A DNA stretch of 64,000 bases from Myxococcales bacterium. GTDB taxonomy: Bacteria; Myxococcota_A; Polyangia; Polyangiales; Polyangiaceae. Made by a program: the position numbers and the translations under genes. The stretch is from the NCBI GenBank assembly GCA_016794345.1, contig JAEUKE010000207.1:62001-126000 (forward strand), written 5' to 3'. Positions 50,475 to 58,433 of this stretch are shown here, piece by piece. The notes beneath the pieces were generated by a model. The model searched no databases and was not told where the DNA came from. It saw nothing but the letters and a program-made list of their open reading frames with translations. Numbering within the stretch: position 1 is the first letter of the stretch; every line of letters begins with the position of its first letter.

Positions 50475-51407
50475 GTGGCCGACGAACACGACTCGCTCAA
50501 CATCACGCGCCGGCAGGGCCTCGCGGCAGCGCTCGGCACGGCGGCAGCCGCCTCCCTCCCCGCGTGCGCGGCCGACGAGCCGGCAGGTAAGGCCGCGCAG
50601 CCGAGCTCCGGCGCTCGAATGCCCGTGCTCTACGTGCCACACGGCGGCGGCCCCTGGCCCTTCGTGGACACGCCGTTCGGCGATCCTGCCGAGCTCGACG
50701 CGCTCGCGACCTACCTCCGGGCGCTTCCGAGCGTGGCCCCGACTCTCCCGAAATCGATCCTGGTGGTCTCGGCGCACTGGGAAGAGCAGGTCCCCACCGT
50801 CATGACGAGCGAGCGACCGCCGCTCTATTTCGACTACTACGGCTTTCCGCGCGAGGCCTATGAGCTCAGCTGGCCGGCGCCAGGCGCGCCCGACCTCGCG
50901 GCGCGCGTCCGCCAGCTGCTCGAAGGGGCAGGCTTCGCGACGGCCTCCGATCCCTCGCGCGGCTTCGACCATGGGACCTTCGTCCCGCTCAAGCTCGCCT
51001 TCCCGGAAGCGACGATCCCGACGACGCAGCTCTCGCTCAAGCGCGGCCTCGATCCGGCCGAGCACCTCGCGATGGGTCGTGCCCTCACGCCGCTGCGCGA
51101 CGAGGGCGTGCTCATCGTCGGCAGCGGGATGAGCTTCCACAACATGCGTGGCTTCGGTCCCTCCGGGCGCGCCCCGTCGATCAGCTTCGACAGCTGGCTC
51201 ACCGAGACCATCGGCCTCGAGCCCGACGCGCGAGACAAACGGCTGCGGGACTGGGCGACCGCACCGGCGGCTCGTCTCGCTCACCCTCGCGAGGAGCACC
51301 TCCTTCCGCTCATGGTCGTGGCGGGCGCCGCCGGTGAAGGTCGCGGCCTCTCCGACTTCGCAGGGAGCATCGTCGGTGTCCGGCTCTCCGGCTACCGGTT
51401 CGCCTGA
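50475..51407 (+). CDS. LigB-type (DODA/YgiD-like) extradiol dioxygenase, exported
   Basis: 310 residues from GTG 50475. The N terminus TRRQGLAAALGTAAAASLPAC fits a Tat signal peptide with a lipobox. The catalytic domain of the class III extradiol dioxygenase family follows: YVPHGGGPWPFVD, ILVVSAHWEEQ, YYGFPREAYELSWPAPG, GFDHGTFVPLKLAFP, VGSGMSFHNMRGF and REEHLLPLMVVAG, providing the His ligands for a divalent metal. Most close homologues open 4,5-dihydroxyphenylalanine-like catechols. Export of such an enzyme is unusual. It diverges from a Cys-rich lipoprotein gene across 141 bp. Confidence 0.85.
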   Translation: MADEHDSLNITRRQGLAAALGTAAAASLPACAADEPAGKAAQPSSGARMPVLYVPHGGGPWPFVDTPFGDPAELDALATYLRALPSVAPTLPKSILVVSAHWEEQVPTVMTSERPPLYFDYYGFPREAYELSWPAPGAPDLAARVRQLLEGAGFATASDPSRGFDHGTFVPLKLAFPEATIPTTQLSLKRGLDPAEHLAMGRALTPLRDEGVLIVGSGMSFHNMRGFGPSGRAPSISFDSWLTETIGLEPDARDKRLRDWATAPAARLAHPREEHLLPLMVVAGAAGEGRGLSDFAGSIVGVRLSGYRFA

Positions 51408-52110
51408 CGGCTCGGTCCGACTCGCGACAAAAGCGCTCGACGATTCGTCTGCGGGACGGCATGCTTCGCGCATTCGCGCCGCGTTTTTCTTCGCCGCTTG
51501 CCTCGCAGCCACTGCCGTCTCGAGCGCGGCCTACGCGCAGGACCGCGGGTTCATCACGGTGTACGGCCCTCGGCCGATCCCGGGCGAGCCCTCCGTGCGC
51601 ATCGACGTGGACGGAAGGCCCGTTCCGCCCGCGGGGTACGGGCAGACCCTGCAATACCCGATCGGCAAGCGCATCCTCCACGCGGAGGCCGTGGACCCCA
51701 TGACCGGCCAGGTCGTGCTCACGCGTGATCAGGCCGTCTTCGTGCACCCCAACCGCGTGACGGACGTCTACGTCCCCGGCGCCGAGACGTTGCCCGACAC
51801 CGCGATGATCGGTGGCGGCATCGCCGTCACCAGCTTCGGCGTCCTCTCAATCGTCGCTTCGGGGCTCTTGCTCACCCTGGCGGACGGCGCCGGAACGGAG
51901 TGCTTCGACGCCGACCACTGGGCCGCGGACCTCTGCGGCTACGAGCCCGGCCCGCTCGTCGGCTGGGGCGTCACCACCATGCTCTTTGGCCTCGCCGGCA
52001 TCATCGGCGGCCCCGTCATGATCGCCGAGGGCGCCGAGCTCGAGCCCACGTGGATGGTGCCGGAGGTCGATGCGGGCGTGGGGTCGTTGCAGCTGCGCTG
52101 GCGGTTCTAG
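51376..52110 (+). CDS. Exported PEGA-like protein with paired membrane helices (start uncertain)
   Basis: 244 residues if read from GTG 51376, which has AGGGAG upstream and overlaps the dioxygenase by 32 bp. The signal peptide (AAFFFAACLAATAVSSAAYA) lies unusually far in, at about residues 37-57, and no start codon occurs nearer. Mature part: PEGA-like beta domain (RIDVDGRPVPPAGYGQTLQY) at about 65-120, two hydrophobic segments (about 138-162 and 190-215) and a terminal strand ending LRWRF. Same design as the kinase-cluster proteins but without the TPR part. Confidence 0.7.
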   Translation: MSGSPATGSPDGSVRLATKALDDSSAGRHASRIRAAFFFAACLAATAVSSAAYAQDRGFITVYGPRPIPGEPSVRIDVDGRPVPPAGYGQTLQYPIGKRILHAEAVDPMTGQVVLTRDQAVFVHPNRVTDVYVPGAETLPDTAMIGGGIAVTSFGVLSIVASGLLLTLADGAGTECFDADHWAADLCGYEPGPLVGWGVTTMLFGLAGIIGGPVMIAEGAELEPTWMVPEVDAGVGSLQLRWRF

Positions 52111-52200
52111 CAGGGCCAGACGAGAAACGGGCCCGTGGAGCGCCTCGCCCAGCTGGGAGCTCGCGGCTGCTCGTGATGACCCCGCAGAGCGTTTCTAGTC

Positions 52201-52223
52201 GGGAGGTCTGATGCAGACCTCCC
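52201..52223. repeat. Hairpin downstream of the PEGA-like gene
   Basis: Arms GGGAGGTCTG and CAGACCTCCC around ATG, in the 281-bp gap between the PEGA-like gene and rplQ. It is followed by CCCCCTCAC, a fragment of the dispersed palindrome's left arm. Could act as a terminator for the plus-strand gene, though no T-run follows. The gap otherwise holds only the rplQ terminator. Confidence 0.55.
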
Positions 52224-52345
52224 CCCTCACCGCGCTTCGCGCGGCGGGGCCCCCCCACCAACTCCGGCCTCCGGGGCTTGCGCTCCTCGGCCGTGAAGAT
52301 GGCAGCTGCACGCGTCCGGCAAGACCAAACCGACACAAACGCAAC

Positions 52346-52368
52346 AGGGCGCCCGAGTGGGGCGCCCT
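52346..52368 (-). terminator. Probable intrinsic terminator of the ribosomal protein operon
   Basis: On the minus strand, 9-bp arms AGGGCGCCC and GGGCGCCCT around CACTC, starting 24 nt after the rplQ stop and followed by a T/G-rich stretch (GTTGCGTTTGTG). Position at the end of the alpha operon and strong stem support termination. Confidence 0.75.
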
Positions 52369-52391
52369 TCGCGTTCGTCGGCGTGACTGGA

Positions 52392-52895
52392 TCAGCCCGC
52401 GGCGGCCGCGACTTCTTCCGTCTCTTCGACCTTCGTGACGACCTTGTCCACCGGCGCGGCTGCGTCGACGAACTCGATCATGCACATCGGCGCGTTGTCG
52501 CCGCGGCGCGGGCCGATCTTGATGATGCGGGTGTAGCCGCCCGGACGCTCCGCGAAGCGCTTCGAGAGATCGACCATCACCTTCTCGACGAGATCGACCT
52601 TCGTGCCGTCGGCCTTCACGCCGAAGCGCGGGACGTAGGACGAGATGAGCCGAGAGACGTGGAGCCGCTGCGCCTTGCCGGCCGCGTCGAGCGCGTCCTG
52701 CGGGGTGTACGCGACCTTGCCGATGCGACGCGCCTTGGTGATGAGGCGCTCGGCGACACGGCGAAGCTCCTTCGCCTTGGCGTCCGTCGTCTCGATGCGC
52801 TCGTGGGTGATGAGGTTCGCCGCGAGGTTGCGCAACATGGCGCGACGGCTCGAGGTGTCCCTGCTGAATTGCCTGCCTGAGTTCTTGTGACGCAT
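52392..52895 (-). CDS. rplQ: Ribosomal protein L17
   Basis: 167 residues: RHKNSGRQFSRDTSSRRAML and NLITHERIETTDAKAKELR are the L17 core, with the usual IIKIGPRRGDNAPMCMIEFV near residue 135-154 and an Ala/Glu-rich tail. Last gene of the alpha operon, 193 bp after rpoA; the gap carries two facing palindromes. Confidence 0.98.
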   Translation of the reverse strand: MRHKNSGRQFSRDTSSRRAMLRNLAANLITHERIETTDAKAKELRRVAERLITKARRIGKVAYTPQDALDAAGKAQRLHVSRLISSYVPRFGVKADGTKVDLVEKVMVDLSKRFAERPGGYTRIIKIGPRRGDNAPMCMIEFVDAAAPVDKVVTKVEETEEVAAAAG

Positions 52896-52928
52896 AACCT
52901 TGATCCTGAATCCGGTGACCTAGAGCCG

Positions 52929-53040
52929 AGCTGGAAGGTCGTTGCTGCTGTTTCACCCCCCAACCCCCCTCACTCCGTGAGGGGGGCTCCCTTTTCCTCT
53001 CCCCCCTCACGCAGTGAGGGGGGCCGGGGGGGTGAAAGGG
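52929..53040. repeat. Composite element: two facing dispersed palindromes (copies 5 and 6)
   Basis: Two palindromes with arms CCCCCCTCAC and GTGAGGGGGG at 52964-52986 (loop TCC) and 53001-53023 (loop GCA). Outer flanks TTTCACCCCCC (52951) and GGGGGGGTGAAA (to 53037) are inverted repeats of each other, so the whole resembles a BIME-type pair. The left flank also shares AGCTGGAAGGT and TTGCTGCTG with the copy at 63786. Occupies the rpoA-rplQ gap. Confidence 0.9.
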
Positions 53041-53088
53041 CAGGATTGGCGTGGAAGCTTGGAGCTACCCGCCAGTCTTGGCGAGAGG

Positions 53089-54129
53089 TCAGGCCTGGGC
53101 CTGTTGCGCCTTCCAGCGCTCGAGGAGCTGCGGCCAGTTGTCGATCTTCATGCCGAGCGAGAGGCCCATGGTCGCGAGGATCTCTTTGATCTCCTTGAGC
53201 GACTTGCGGCCGAAGTTCTTCGTCTTCAGCATGTCTTGCTCGGTCTTCTGAACGAGCTCACCGATGAGGGTGATGTTGGCGTTCTGCAGGCAGTTCGCCG
53301 AGCGGACGCTGAGCTCGAGCTCCTCGACCGAGCGGAAGAGGTTCTCGTTCAGCGGCTCCTCGTCGCCGCCGGTGGACTGGTAGCTCGTCTCTTCGGTCTC
53401 CTCGAAGTTGATCCAGATGGAGAGCTGCTCCTTCAGGATCTTCGCGGCGAACGCGACGGCGTCGGCCGGCTTGACCGAGCCGTTCGTCCAGACCTCGAGG
53501 GTGAGCTTGTCGTAGTCCGTCACCTGCCCGACGCGGGCGTTCTGGATGATGTAGTTGACCTTGCGGATCGGCGAGAAGAGCGCGTCGCAGGGGATGGTGC
53601 CGATCGGCATCGTCGGCGTCTTGTTGCGCTCCGCCGGGACGTACCCGCGGCCCACGTTGACCGTGAGCTCCATCGAGAGCGGGCCCTTCTTGTCGAGGAT
53701 GGCGATGAGGTGATCGGGGTTGAGCACCTCGAGGCCTTCGACGAGCTGGATGTCCTTCGCGTAGACCGGGCCAGGGCCCTCCTTGTCGACGCGGACGGTG
53801 TACGTCTTCGCCTGAGCCGCCTTGAACACCACCTCTTTCAGGTTGAGGATGATGTCGCTCACGTCCTCCACCACGTCGGGGACGGTGGTGAACTCGTGAA
53901 GCGCGCCCTCGATGCGGACGGCCGTGATCGCCGCGCCCTGCAAGGACGAGAGGAGCACGCGGCGGAGCGAGTTGCCGATCGTGATGCCGAAGCCGCGCTC
54001 GAGCGGCTCGCAGACGAACTTGCCGTAGAACTCGTTCGCCCCTTCCGGATCGAGGCTGATGCCCTTCGGGCGGATGAGGTCGCGCCAGTTGCGGGAAATC
54101 ATCGCGGTGCTGGGAGATGCGGTCGACAT
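53089..54129 (-). CDS. rpoA: RNA polymerase alpha subunit
   Basis: 346 residues. N-terminal assembly domain with EPLERGFGITIGNSLRRVLL and VLNPDHLIAILD; linker; C-terminal DNA-contacting domain (SVRSANCLQNANITLIGELV, FGRKSLKEIKEILATMGLSL). Forms the dimer that nucleates RNA polymerase assembly and contacts upstream promoter DNA and activators. Separated from rpsD by 235 bp. Confidence 0.99.
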   Translation of the reverse strand: MSTASPSTAMISRNWRDLIRPKGISLDPEGANEFYGKFVCEPLERGFGITIGNSLRRVLLSSLQGAAITAVRIEGALHEFTTVPDVVEDVSDIILNLKEVVFKAAQAKTYTVRVDKEGPGPVYAKDIQLVEGLEVLNPDHLIAILDKKGPLSMELTVNVGRGYVPAERNKTPTMPIGTIPCDALFSPIRKVNYIIQNARVGQVTDYDKLTLEVWTNGSVKPADAVAFAAKILKEQLSIWINFEETEETSYQSTGGDEEPLNENLFRSVEELELSVRSANCLQNANITLIGELVQKTEQDMLKTKNFGRKSLKEIKEILATMGLSLGMKIDNWPQLLERWKAQQAQA

Positions 54130-54293
54130 GTCGTTTCCTCTCTTCGGTCGGGGTCATCGGCTCGGTCCCGCGAAGAGCCCCGCACTCGGGACTCCCCACC
54201 GCCACTGCCGATCTGCTGCTTCTCTTGCTTTCAGAGCCTCATGATGTGGCCGAGCTCGCGAGCGAATCGGTTGAGGCTAGGGAGGCCCCCGGA

Positions 54294-54312
54294 GGAATAC
54301 TGACAGTATTCC
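54294..54312. repeat. AT-rich perfect palindrome in the rpsD-rpoA gap
   Basis: Arms GGAATACTG and CAGTATTCC around a single A, in a 235-bp gap inside an otherwise compact ribosomal cluster. Its AT content stands out locally. It could be an operator, an internal promoter element or an mRNA hairpin ahead of rpoA. On current evidence its role is undecided. Confidence 0.55.
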
Positions 54313-54364
54313 GACGAGGCCGACCGACGCATCAACCGATGCAGCCGCGAGATCGGCCGCATCA

Positions 54365-54994
54365 TCAGCGGGAGTAATACTCGACGATCAGCTGCTCCCG
54401 AATCTCGGGCTCGTTCAGATCCTCGCGCGGGGGCGGGCCCTTGATGCTGATCGAGAACGCGCCCTTGTCGATCTCCATCCAGCTCGCCGGGTTGCGCTTC
54501 TCGGCCCCGGCGATCGACGCGATGACCTTGCCGAACTTCTTCGCGCCCTCGGTCAGCTCGATCTTCTCGCCGACCTTGCAGACGTAGCTCGGGATGTCGA
54601 CGCGCTTGCCGTTGATGCGGATGTGGCCGTGGCGAACGACCTGGCGCGCCTCGGCGCGCGAGGACGCAAAGCCGGAGCGGTACAGCACGTTGTCGAGACG
54701 ACGCTCGAGGAGCGAGAGCATCTCTTCGCCGGTGCGGCCCTTGCTGCGGCTGCCTTCCTGGTAGTAGCCCTGGAACTGGCGCTCGAGCACGCCGTAGATG
54801 CGGCGGACCTTCTGCTTCTCGCGGAGGCGCACCGCGTACTCGCTCAGCTTCACGCGACCCTGGCCGTGCTGGCCCGGCGGGTACGGACGCCGCGTCTGGG
54901 CGCACTTCTCGGTGTAGCAGCGCTCACCCTTGAGGTAGAGCTTCATCCCCTCACGGCGGCAGAGCTTGCAAACGGGACCAACGTAACGTGCCAT
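54365..54994 (-). CDS. rpsD: Ribosomal protein S4 (zinc-type)
   Basis: 209 residues. N-terminal Cys9, Cys12, Cys26 and Cys31 indicate the zinc-binding form. S4 RNA-binding domain with RLDNVLYRSGFASSRAEARQ and VRHGHIRINGKRVDIPSYVC. S4 is a primary 16S rRNA binder and, in E. coli, the translational repressor of the alpha operon. Confidence 0.99.
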   Translation of the reverse strand: MARYVGPVCKLCRREGMKLYLKGERCYTEKCAQTRRPYPPGQHGQGRVKLSEYAVRLREKQKVRRIYGVLERQFQGYYQEGSRSKGRTGEEMLSLLERRLDNVLYRSGFASSRAEARQVVRHGHIRINGKRVDIPSYVCKVGEKIELTEGAKKFGKVIASIAGAEKRNPASWMEIDKGAFSISIKGPPPREDLNEPEIREQLIVEYYSR

Positions 54995-55045
54995 GACTTC
55001 AGTTTCCTTTTGACTCGATCGGACGCGGCGTAGCTTGAGGGGGCG

Positions 55046-55444
55046 TTACACGCGGCGGCGCTTCGGAGGCCGGCAGCCGTTGTGCGGGATGGGCGTCACG
55101 TCGCGGATGAGCGTGACCTTGAAGCCCGCCGTCTGGAGGGCGCGGAGCGCGCTCTCGCGGCCGGCGCCCGGCCCCTTCACGAAGACTGCGACGGAGCGCA
55201 TGCCGTGCTCCTGCGCCTTGCGAGCCGCCTCTTCCGCGGCGAGCTGAGCCGCGAACGGCGTCGACTTGCGCGAGCCCTTGAAGCCGCGGGCGCCGGCGCT
55301 CGACCAGCCGATCGTGTTGCCGTTGATGTCGGTGATCGTGACGACGGTGTTGTTGAAGGTCGACTGAATGTGCGCGATGCCCGCGGCGACATTCTTCTTT
55401 ACCTTCTTCTTCTGCTTGGTCTTCGTGGTCTTCGGCGTTGCCAT
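55046..55444 (-). CDS. rpsK: Ribosomal protein S11
   Basis: 132 residues from ATG 55444. Core SSAGARGFKGSRKSTPFAAQ and C-terminal RDVTPIPHNGCRPPKRRRV are typical. A Lys-rich N terminus (TKTKQKKKVKKN) precedes it. A palindrome copy lies 21 bp upstream. Confidence 0.99.
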   Translation of the reverse strand: MATPKTTKTKQKKKVKKNVAAGIAHIQSTFNNTVVTITDINGNTIGWSSAGARGFKGSRKSTPFAAQLAAEEAARKAQEHGMRSVAVFVKGPGAGRESALRALQTAGFKVTLIRDVTPIPHNGCRPPKRRRV

Positions 55445-55464
55445 GACGTGCTCTTCGGAAGTCT

Positions 55465-55487
55465 CCCCCCTCACGCAGTGAGGGGGG
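55465..55487. repeat. Dispersed palindrome, copy 7 (rpsM-rpsK gap)
   Basis: Arms CCCCCCTCAC and GTGAGGGGGG around GCA, followed by CGGGGGGGAGAAAC. Lies in the 107-bp gap between rpsM and rpsK, on the leader side of rpsK. Confidence 0.9.
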
Positions 55488-55551
55488 CGGGGGGGGAGAA
55501 ACTACGGGGAGATGCTCTCGTTTGAGACCGCCTTCTGGTCTCGCCGAGACG

Positions 55552-55935
55552 TTACTTCTTCACGGGCGTGGGACGACGCGCGACCATGCCCTTGCGGGGG
55601 CCCTTGCGCGTGCGCGAGTTCGTGTGCGTCCGCTGGCCGCGAACCGGCAGACCCTTGCGGTGACGGAGACCGCGGTAGCAACCGAGGTCCATCAGACGCT
55701 TGATGTTCATCTGCACCTCGCGGCGCAGATCGCCCTCGACCTTGTACTCGGCGTCGAGCAGATCGCGGATGGCCTTGACGTCCGCGTCCGAGAGCTCTTC
55801 CACGCGCTTGTTACGCGGGATGCCCGTCTTGTCGCAGATGTCGCGCGCGGTCTTGGGACCGATGCCGTAGAGGTACGGCAGCGCGTAGGCGAGGTGCTTG
55901 CGGCGGGGAAGATCGACTCCAGCGATGCGTGCCAT
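55552..55935 (-). CDS. rpsM: Ribosomal protein S13
   Basis: 127 residues: MARIAGVDLPRRKHLAYALP start, YGIGPKTARDICDKTGI helix-turn and RGLPVRGQRTHTNSRTRKGP C terminus are diagnostic. Lies 20 bp after rpmJ. Confidence 0.99.
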   Translation of the reverse strand: MARIAGVDLPRRKHLAYALPYLYGIGPKTARDICDKTGIPRNKRVEELSDADVKAIRDLLDAEYKVEGDLRREVQMNIKRLMDLGCYRGLRHRKGLPVRGQRTHTNSRTRKGPRKGMVARRPTPVKK

Positions 55936-55955
55936 GTGCGTGCTCCCTCAGCCTC

Positions 55956-56075
55956 TCAGTTGCCCTGCCGCTGCTTGTGGCGGGGGTTCTTCTGGCAAAT
56001 GATCCGCACCACACCCTTGCGGCGGACCACCTTGCACTTGTCGCAGATCTTCTTGACGCTGGGACGGACCTTCAT
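55956..56075 (-). CDS. rpmJ: Ribosomal protein L36 (zinc-type)
   Basis: 39 residues from ATG 56075: MKVRPSVKKICDKCKVVRRK, with Cys11, Cys14, Cys27 and His33 as zinc ligands. Lies 92 bp after infA, with a hairpin in that gap. Confidence 0.97.
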   Translation of the reverse strand: MKVRPSVKKICDKCKVVRRKGVVRIICQKNPRHKQRQGN

Positions 56076-56117
56076 CGCTCTATCTCTCGGTTCAGCTACG
56101 CTAACTTTGCTTTGGAT

Positions 56118-56159
56118 GGCGGTGGGGCTGTTTGCTGAGGGCATCGAGCCCCACCCGCC
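56118..56159. other. Hairpin in the infA-rpmJ gap
   Basis: Arms GGCGGTGGGGCT (56118-56129) and AGCCCCACCCGCC (56147-56159) pair with one bulged base around a 17-nt loop. On the minus strand a T6 run precedes the stem. Candidate leader structure for the rpmJ-rpsM-rpsK-rpsD-rpoA-rplQ part of the transcript. Confidence 0.5.
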
Positions 56160-56167
56160 CAAAAAAC

Positions 56168-56419
56168 TTACTTGTGTCGGTACGTGATCCGGCCGCGGCT
56201 CGGATCGTACGGGGAGACCTCGACGGTCACGCGGTCTCCGGGGAGGATCTTGATGTAGTACTGCCGCATGCGGCCGCTGATGGTGGCCAGCACGTCGAGG
56301 CCGTTGTCTGCCCCGACTCGGAACATGGCGTTCGGCAGCGCTTCTTTCACGACGCCGTCGAACTCGAGCTTGTCCGCTTTCGGCTCTTTGGGTCCTACGC
56401 TCTTCTTCTTCCCCTTCAC
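56168..56419 (-). CDS. infA: Translation initiation factor IF-1
   Basis: 83 residues from GTG 56419, with AGAAGGA upstream; this start gives an 11-residue Lys-rich extension (KGKKKSVGPKEPK) compared with the common 72-residue form. OB fold core ALPNAMFRV, ISGRMRQYYIKILPGDRVTV and SPYDPSRGRITYR. Occupies the ribosomal A site during initiation. Confidence 0.97.
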   Translation of the reverse strand: MKGKKKSVGPKEPKADKLEFDGVVKEALPNAMFRVGADNGLDVLATISGRMRQYYIKILPGDRVTVEVSPYDPSRGRITYRHK

Positions 56420-56435
56420 GAATGGTTCCTTCTGT

Positions 56436-57065
56436 TCATTGCTTCGGGGCCGGAAGGGCCGCCGCGATGCGCGCGGTGATCTCCTCCGGTTTGCCCACGC
56501 CGTCCACCCTTTTGAGCACGCCCCTCGCCTCGTAATAGGGGAGGAGCGCTGCCGTCTGGGCCTCGTACGCGTCGAGCCGGCGCTTGACCGTCGCAGGCTG
56601 ATCATCCGCGCGGTGCTCGAGGTCGGCGTCGGGCGGGGGCGGGTACGAGGAGAGGTGGTAGATCTTGCCTGTTCGCTTGTCCATGCGGCGGAGCACCAGG
56701 CGCTCCTCCAGCTGGTCACGCGGGACGTCGAGCTGCAGGACCGCGTCCACCTTCAGGTTCCGCTTCGACAGGAGGGCCTCGAGCCCTTCGGCCTGGGGGA
56801 CCGTGCGCGGGAAGCCGTCCAGGAGGACACCGTTCTTCGTGTCAGCGTCTTCGAAGCGCCTCTCGATCAGGCCGAGGATGGCCTCGTCGGGAACGAGGCC
56901 GCCCGAGTCCATGATGGCAAGGAACTTGGGGTCGAGGGTGCCGGCCTTCTTGGCAGCACGCAACATGTCGCCCGTGGAGACCTGCGGGATACCGAACGTC
57001 TCGCAGATGTTCGTCGCCTGGGTTCCCTTGCCCGAGCCGGGCGGTCCGACGAGAATGACAATCAT
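56436..57065 (-). CDS. adk: Adenylate kinase
   Basis: 209 residues. P-loop GPPGSGKGTQA at 7-17, STGDMLRAA (AMP-binding), LLDGFPRTVPQAE and the LID region RRMDKRTGKIYHL lacking zinc cysteines. Interconverts AMP and ATP with two ADP. Lies 2 bp after secY and 16 bp before infA; a map gene, often found between adk and infA, is absent. Confidence 0.99.
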   Translation of the reverse strand: MIVILVGPPGSGKGTQATNICETFGIPQVSTGDMLRAAKKAGTLDPKFLAIMDSGGLVPDEAILGLIERRFEDADTKNGVLLDGFPRTVPQAEGLEALLSKRNLKVDAVLQLDVPRDQLEERLVLRRMDKRTGKIYHLSSYPPPPDADLEHRADDQPATVKRRLDAYEAQTAALLPYYEARGVLKRVDGVGKPEEITARIAAALPAPKQ

Positions 57066-57067
57066 GG

Positions 57068-58399
57068 TTAGCCCGCTTCCGTGAAGCGACGCCCGCGCAC
57101 GCGGCCAGCGCCGGGGCCGGTGAGGCCCTCGTAGTTACGGGTGATGAGGTGAGCCTCGATCTGGTTGGCGGTGTCGAGGGCGACGCCGCACACGATCATC
57201 AGGCTCGTGCCCCAGTAGGTCATCGGCTGCTGGAGCAGCCAGGCCGCGACGAGATCCGTCGCGACGCAGATACCGGCGACGTACGCGGCGCCACCGACGG
57301 TCACGCGCTGCACGACCGCGTAGATGTAGTCCGCCGTCTGCTTGCCCGGGCGAATGCCTGGGATGTTCGCCTGCTGCTTCTTGAGGTTCTCCGCGACGTC
57401 GACCGCCTGGAACGTGACGTTCGTGTAGAAGAAGCAGAAGAAGACGATGAGGGCGGCGTAGAGGGTGTTGAACAGCCAGTCGCCGCGGTTGATGACCCCG
57501 ATGATGTGATCGAGGCCCGGGATGCTCAGGCTCTGCAGCGTCGCGGGGAACTGCAGAAGGCTCGAAGCGAAGATCGGCGGGATGGTCCCGGAGACGTTCA
57601 CCTTGAGCGGCAGGTGGGTGTTCTGCGCGCCATACACGCGGCGGCCGACCTGTCGCCTCGAGTAGACGATGGGGATTTGCCGGCGGCCGTTCTCGAAGAA
57701 GACGACCGTCGCCACCATGATGACGACCGCGCCACCGAACACGGCCATGCTGAGCGGCTGAAGATCGCCCGAGTTGGCCTGCAGGTAGGTGCCGATGCTC
57801 GACGGAATGGCGGTGATGATGGAGGCGAAGATGAGGAGGCTCGTGCCGTTGGACACGCCGCGCTCCGTGATCTGCTCGCCGATCCACATGAGGAACGCGG
57901 TCCCCGTGGTCAGCGTGATCATCGTCATGATGTAGAACCCCGTGTCGGGGTTCGTCACCACGCCGGCGCCGCCTTCGTTGCTCGAGATGTTCGTGAGCAT
58001 CCGGGCGATGCCGTACGACTGGAAGAGTGAGATGCCGATCGTCCCGTAGCGGGTGTACTGGTCGATCTTTCGGCGGCCCGCCTCCCCCTCCTTGCGCAGC
58101 TCGTTGAGCGGAGCGTAGAGCATGCCCCCGAGCTGCATGATGATCGACGCGCTGATGTACGGCATGATGCCGAGCGCGAAGATCGAGAGATTGGAGAGCG
58201 CGCCGCCGGAGAAGAGGTTGAAGAAACCGAGCAGGCCGCCGGAGCCGGCGACGTATTGCTTCATCTGGTTGCGGTCGACGCCCGGAAGCGTGACGAAGCA
58301 ACCGACGCGATAGACCGCGAGCATCCCCAGCGTGAAGAACACGCGCCGCCGGAGGTCCGGCAGTTTGTAGAAGTTGCCGATGCCCGCGAGACTCGCCAT
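57068..58399 (-). CDS. secY: Protein translocase subunit SecY
   Basis: 443 residues from ATG 58399. About ten membrane helices; plug-region motif GGALSNLSIFALGIMPYISA and cytosolic-loop motif YSRRQVGRRVYGAQNTHLPL are diagnostic. Channel of the Sec machinery for export and membrane insertion. In the spc operon position between rplO and adk. Confidence 0.99.
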   Translation of the reverse strand: MASLAGIGNFYKLPDLRRRVFFTLGMLAVYRVGCFVTLPGVDRNQMKQYVAGSGGLLGFFNLFSGGALSNLSIFALGIMPYISASIIMQLGGMLYAPLNELRKEGEAGRRKIDQYTRYGTIGISLFQSYGIARMLTNISSNEGGAGVVTNPDTGFYIMTMITLTTGTAFLMWIGEQITERGVSNGTSLLIFASIITAIPSSIGTYLQANSGDLQPLSMAVFGGAVVIMVATVVFFENGRRQIPIVYSRRQVGRRVYGAQNTHLPLKVNVSGTIPPIFASSLLQFPATLQSLSIPGLDHIIGVINRGDWLFNTLYAALIVFFCFFYTNVTFQAVDVAENLKKQQANIPGIRPGKQTADYIYAVVQRVTVGGAAYVAGICVATDLVAAWLLQQPMTYWGTSLMIVCGVALDTANQIEAHLITRNYEGLTGPGAGRVRGRRFTEAG

Positions 58400-58433
58400 G
58401 GTTTCCCTTGGATCGGGGTGAATCGCGGCGGCG

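Noticed and set aside
52111..52391. Possible small RNA gene between the PEGA-like gene and rplQ
   Set aside because: Only a hairpin, a palindrome fragment and the rplQ terminator are visible; no promoter-like or conserved RNA structure.
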